Part shown: one piece after another, positions 61,968 to 64,000 of the stretch | Numbering within the stretch: the first letter of the stretch is position 1 | Layout of the letters: each line of letters opens with the position of its first letter | NCBI GenBank assembly: GCA_905221605.1 | Contig: CAJNDS010002432.1 | Location: forward strand, 310,001 to 374,000 | Origin: Symbiodinium natans | Lineage: Eukaryota > Sar > Dinophyceae > Suessiales > Symbiodiniaceae | Reading direction: 5' to 3' | DNA length: 64,000 nucleotides | The notes under the pieces: generated by a model | What the model was told of the DNA's origin: nothing | Seen by the model: the letters and a program-made list of their open reading frames with translations, nothing else | The model's database searches: none | Translations under genes and position numbers: made by a program

Positions 61968-63235
61968 ATGGACTGCCCGGATGCCTTCCGGGACCTGCTC
62001 AAGGAGTGTCGGGTACACGCCTCGCTGTGCAGTGCCATCTCAGATGGCGGCTACCAGTCCATGTCGGACTTCGCTTGGGCCTTCCCATGTGTTGAAGCCC
62101 TGAATCCCTTCATACACTCCCTGCCTGAAGCAATCACACAAGAACTCGGCCCCGGAGGCCTAGACTCCTCCGTGGAGATCGCCCGCCTACGATGTGCCCT
62201 GGACAACTGCCACAAGCAGGTCCAGCGTGCAGATGCCCAAGTGCCCTCGCCAAGCCCAGCCCAATTGCCCACGCCCACCATGCCTTCTCAGCCATCACAA
62301 TGGATGGAGCACCTGCCACCACGCCTAACCCAGGACACAGTCCAGGACATGGTGGACAAATTCAAAGCCAATGACCCAGGCGAACTGCTAGATCAAGACA
62401 GTATGCCCAGGATCCGCCTACTCAGCCTTGTACACCACAGCCTAAATTAAGCCTGAGGAAAAGATCCGTTGGATCCCTTGGCAATTTCGCCTATCCGCCC
62501 GCCAATACCAGGAGCACATGGAAGCCAAGACTGCCAAGCCCCTACGCACAGAAGCCCAAATCATTGCCTCTGCCTTCTTTGATGAGACCCCAGAAGTGCC
62601 CGTAGAGCACATGCGCCTAGCGGCGGCCTGGTTAGACAGGATCCAAACTGTCTTCCGCAACGCCTGGGCTCTATGCGGCCGCGCACCTGCACAACCTTAA
62701 GGCCCTAGACAAAAAGGTTAAGGAGCTCTGCCTACACCAGCCAGATGCACAGCTAGGCCTAAGAACGCCCACGACCGCCGGGCTCATCTCTGCCGACAGA
62801 AAAATCTGGGCCTCACTGTCGGAACTGGTGGCCCAATCATGGAGCCCAGATGATGCCTTACATGAGATCACCTCCATCAGGAATGATCTCTCCAGCCTAC
62901 TGCAACTACGCCCAAAGATGCAGCCCGACAAAGGCCAGCCCAAGGGCCTAGGCAAGAACGCCGACAGCCCCAACAAGCGCAAAACGCCCAACACGCCCCC
63001 CCCTCCTCCCAAAGCAGACAGAGGGGCAGAGAGACCGCCCAAGAAGGGGAAGGGGAAAGGGAAAATTACAAACCTCCCATCCAATTGGGTTGCAGTGCAC
63101 AAGGGACAGCCCATTTGCCGCCGTTATCAAAACGGCCAATGCCAACTCAAGGAGTGCAAGTTCGCCCATGTGTGCGCAGTTCGAGGGTGTGCCCAAAAAC
63201 ACCCAGCCAACGAGCACGGCAAGCCCAGGACCTGA
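61968..63235 (+). pseudogene. E2 gag-like CCCH protein, frameshifted
   Basis: ATG at 61968 (MDCPDAFRDLLKECRVHAS, then SMSDFAWAFPCVEALNP), related in pattern to the SAM-like start of E3 and E4 gag-like proteins. A stop at 62448 is bypassed by a frame change into KPEEKIRWIPWQFRLSARQ and TEAQIIASAFFDETPEVP, ending at 62700. A third frame from about 62760 holds a Lys/Pro-rich linker and the finger ICRRYQNGQCQLKECKFAH (C-x7-C-x4-C-x3-H) plus CAVRGC. Two frame breaks. Confidence 0.72.
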
Positions 63236-63415
63236 AACGGTCCGGGCCTCGCACCCCCAGTGGCGGGCCCGGACCGTCCCCGACAACTGGGACCACCACT
63301 ACCCAACACGCCGGATCCGCAGCCCCCGCCCACGTCGGGAACCTAAGCCTCTCGGACTCCTAGCCCTCAGCCGCCTCGGGACGAGGACCGATTAACAACC
63401 AAGCCGGCAGCCAAC
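63236..63415 (+). other. E2 spacer between gag-like and methyltransferase
   Basis: In phase with both neighbours but closed by two stops (TGA 63233-63235 and a TAA near 63341). Pro-rich. Confidence 0.5.
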
Positions 63416-64000
63416 ATGCCCTCAATGCCACTCCGCCCACCGCCCACGCCTCGCACAGCCCTCACTGAGCCAGGTAGCCTACAAACGACAGAGGCCAGAC
63501 CTCGCACAGCCTACTTCCCGAACATTACCTGGAAACGCCCTTCAGACCCCACACAGATTGCTGGGAGCGGACCTCACAATGATCCGCCCACACAGACACG
63601 TAAGTTACTGGACCTGTTCGCAGGACAGTCAGCGCCCATTTCAGCAGCCGCCAGCCTGCAATCCATACCGCGCTGGGAGCCCATCGACATTGCCATAAAT
63701 GCCCAACACGACATCCTGCAGGATGCCTTCAATCATCGCCTGCTGCAACTTGCCTGGTCGGGGTCCATCGGCCTCCTTGTGGCCGCACCTCCGTGTCGTG
63801 ACTTCTCCATTCTTCAGCTGGCGCCTGGGGGGCCCCCGCCATGCCGATCCCCAGAGCACATGGACGGTCTGCCATCTAACTCGCCTAAGCTCCGCCAGCA
63901 AGCCCTTGAGAGCAAGACAATACACTTGAGATGTCACGAGCTCTGCCGCGCGGTTGCGGCGTCGGGGGGCATCTGGGTTTTAGAGAACCCGCCCACAAGC
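63416..64000 (+). CDS. E2 DNA-methyltransferase-like protein, partial at window edge
   Basis: 195 codons without a stop from the ATG at 63416 to the last base. KLLDLFAGQSAPISAAAS (F68-A-G), LVAAPPCRDFSILQLAP (C127 after PP), then WVLENPPTS at the edge (E190). LDLFAG, PPC followed by S, and ENP correspond to motifs I, IV and VI of cytosine-C5 methyltransferases. Unlike the E3 copy, the Cys is kept. The segment GGPPPCRSPEHMDGLPSN between the motifs matches by position the PDGLPML region of E3. Whether a dioxygenase-like domain follows cannot be seen. Confidence 0.7.
   Translation, partial: MPSMPLRPPPTPRTALTEPGSLQTTEARPRTAYFPNITWKRPSDPTQIAGSGPHNDPPTQTRKLLDLFAGQSAPISAAASLQSIPRWEPIDIAINAQHDILQDAFNHRLLQLAWSGSIGLLVAAPPCRDFSILQLAPGGPPPCRSPEHMDGLPSNSPKLRQQALESKTIHLRCHELCRAVAASGGIWVLENPPTS

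Larger units (their letters stand above)
35213..64000 (+). mobile_element. E2: outermost YR retroelement, interrupted by E3, runs off the window
   Basis: The first 160 bases match the A1/A2 repeats of E1, preceded like them by GCT (35210-35212). Genes in order: ORF1 (35439), an unrecognised frame region (37601-39243), a frame broken by E3 at 39741/59586, tyrosine recombinase (59822), gag-like CCCH protein (61968) and methyltransferase-like domain (63416 to the edge). The reading frame at 39563-39740 continues in phase at 59587-60049 once E3 is removed, which proves the nesting. RT and terminal B repeats must lie beyond 64000. Same family as E1 by terminal repeat and ORF1. Confidence 0.82.

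Overview
The window is nuclear DNA from a dinoflagellate, most likely a symbiodiniacean or a close relative. Three things point there: a 19-base match to the dinoflagellate spliced leader at 39902-39920, TTTAGGG-like telomeric motifs near 34970, and GC-rich sequence packed with retroelements that have no bacterial or viral gene order. I found no confident host gene. Almost every coding signal belongs to a retrotransposon or its remains.

Layout. (1) 1-3588: repeats and a decayed Ty1/copia RNase H. (2) 3589-13335: a Ty1/copia element with complete gag (4225-5985) and a 2202-codon pol reading frame (5615-12223). Its flanks are rearranged: 136 bp of the 3' LTR reappears inverted at the 5' side. 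(3) 15405-29531: (TAG)n and a 40-bp minisatellite flank element E1 (15930-28956). E1 is a tyrosine-recombinase (YR, DIRS/Ngaro-like) retroelement with split direct repeats A1...B1-A2-B2. Its interior is mostly satellite arrays, with a broken ORF1 at one end and a broken RT-RNase H at the other. (4) About 29.6-34.9 kb: a LINE with an AP-type endonuclease, then RT, four zinc-finger-like motifs and, fused at the C-terminus, a ubiquitin-specific-protease (USP) domain with its catalytic residues in place. (5) 35213 to the window end: three nested YR retroelements. E2 (35213 to beyond 64000) is split by E3 (39744-59583), and E3 is split inside its gag-like gene by E4 (43371-54376).

The YR elements share a gene order: coiled-coil ORF1, tyrosine recombinase with a C-terminal Cys/His module, gag-like protein with a CCCH finger, DNA-methyltransferase-like domain, then RT and RNase H. 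E3 also carries a domain with the H-x-D...H...R signature of 2-oxoglutarate/Fe(II) dioxygenases between the methyltransferase-like domain and the RT. The terminal repeats of E1, E3 and E4 are more than 99% identical within each element, yet the genes of E1 and E4 are heavily broken. They were therefore probably moved in trans as already defective copies. The A1 repeat of E3, but not its A2, contains a spliced-leader relic exactly where the two copies diverge, which suggests that a trans-spliced RNA was the template for reverse transcription.
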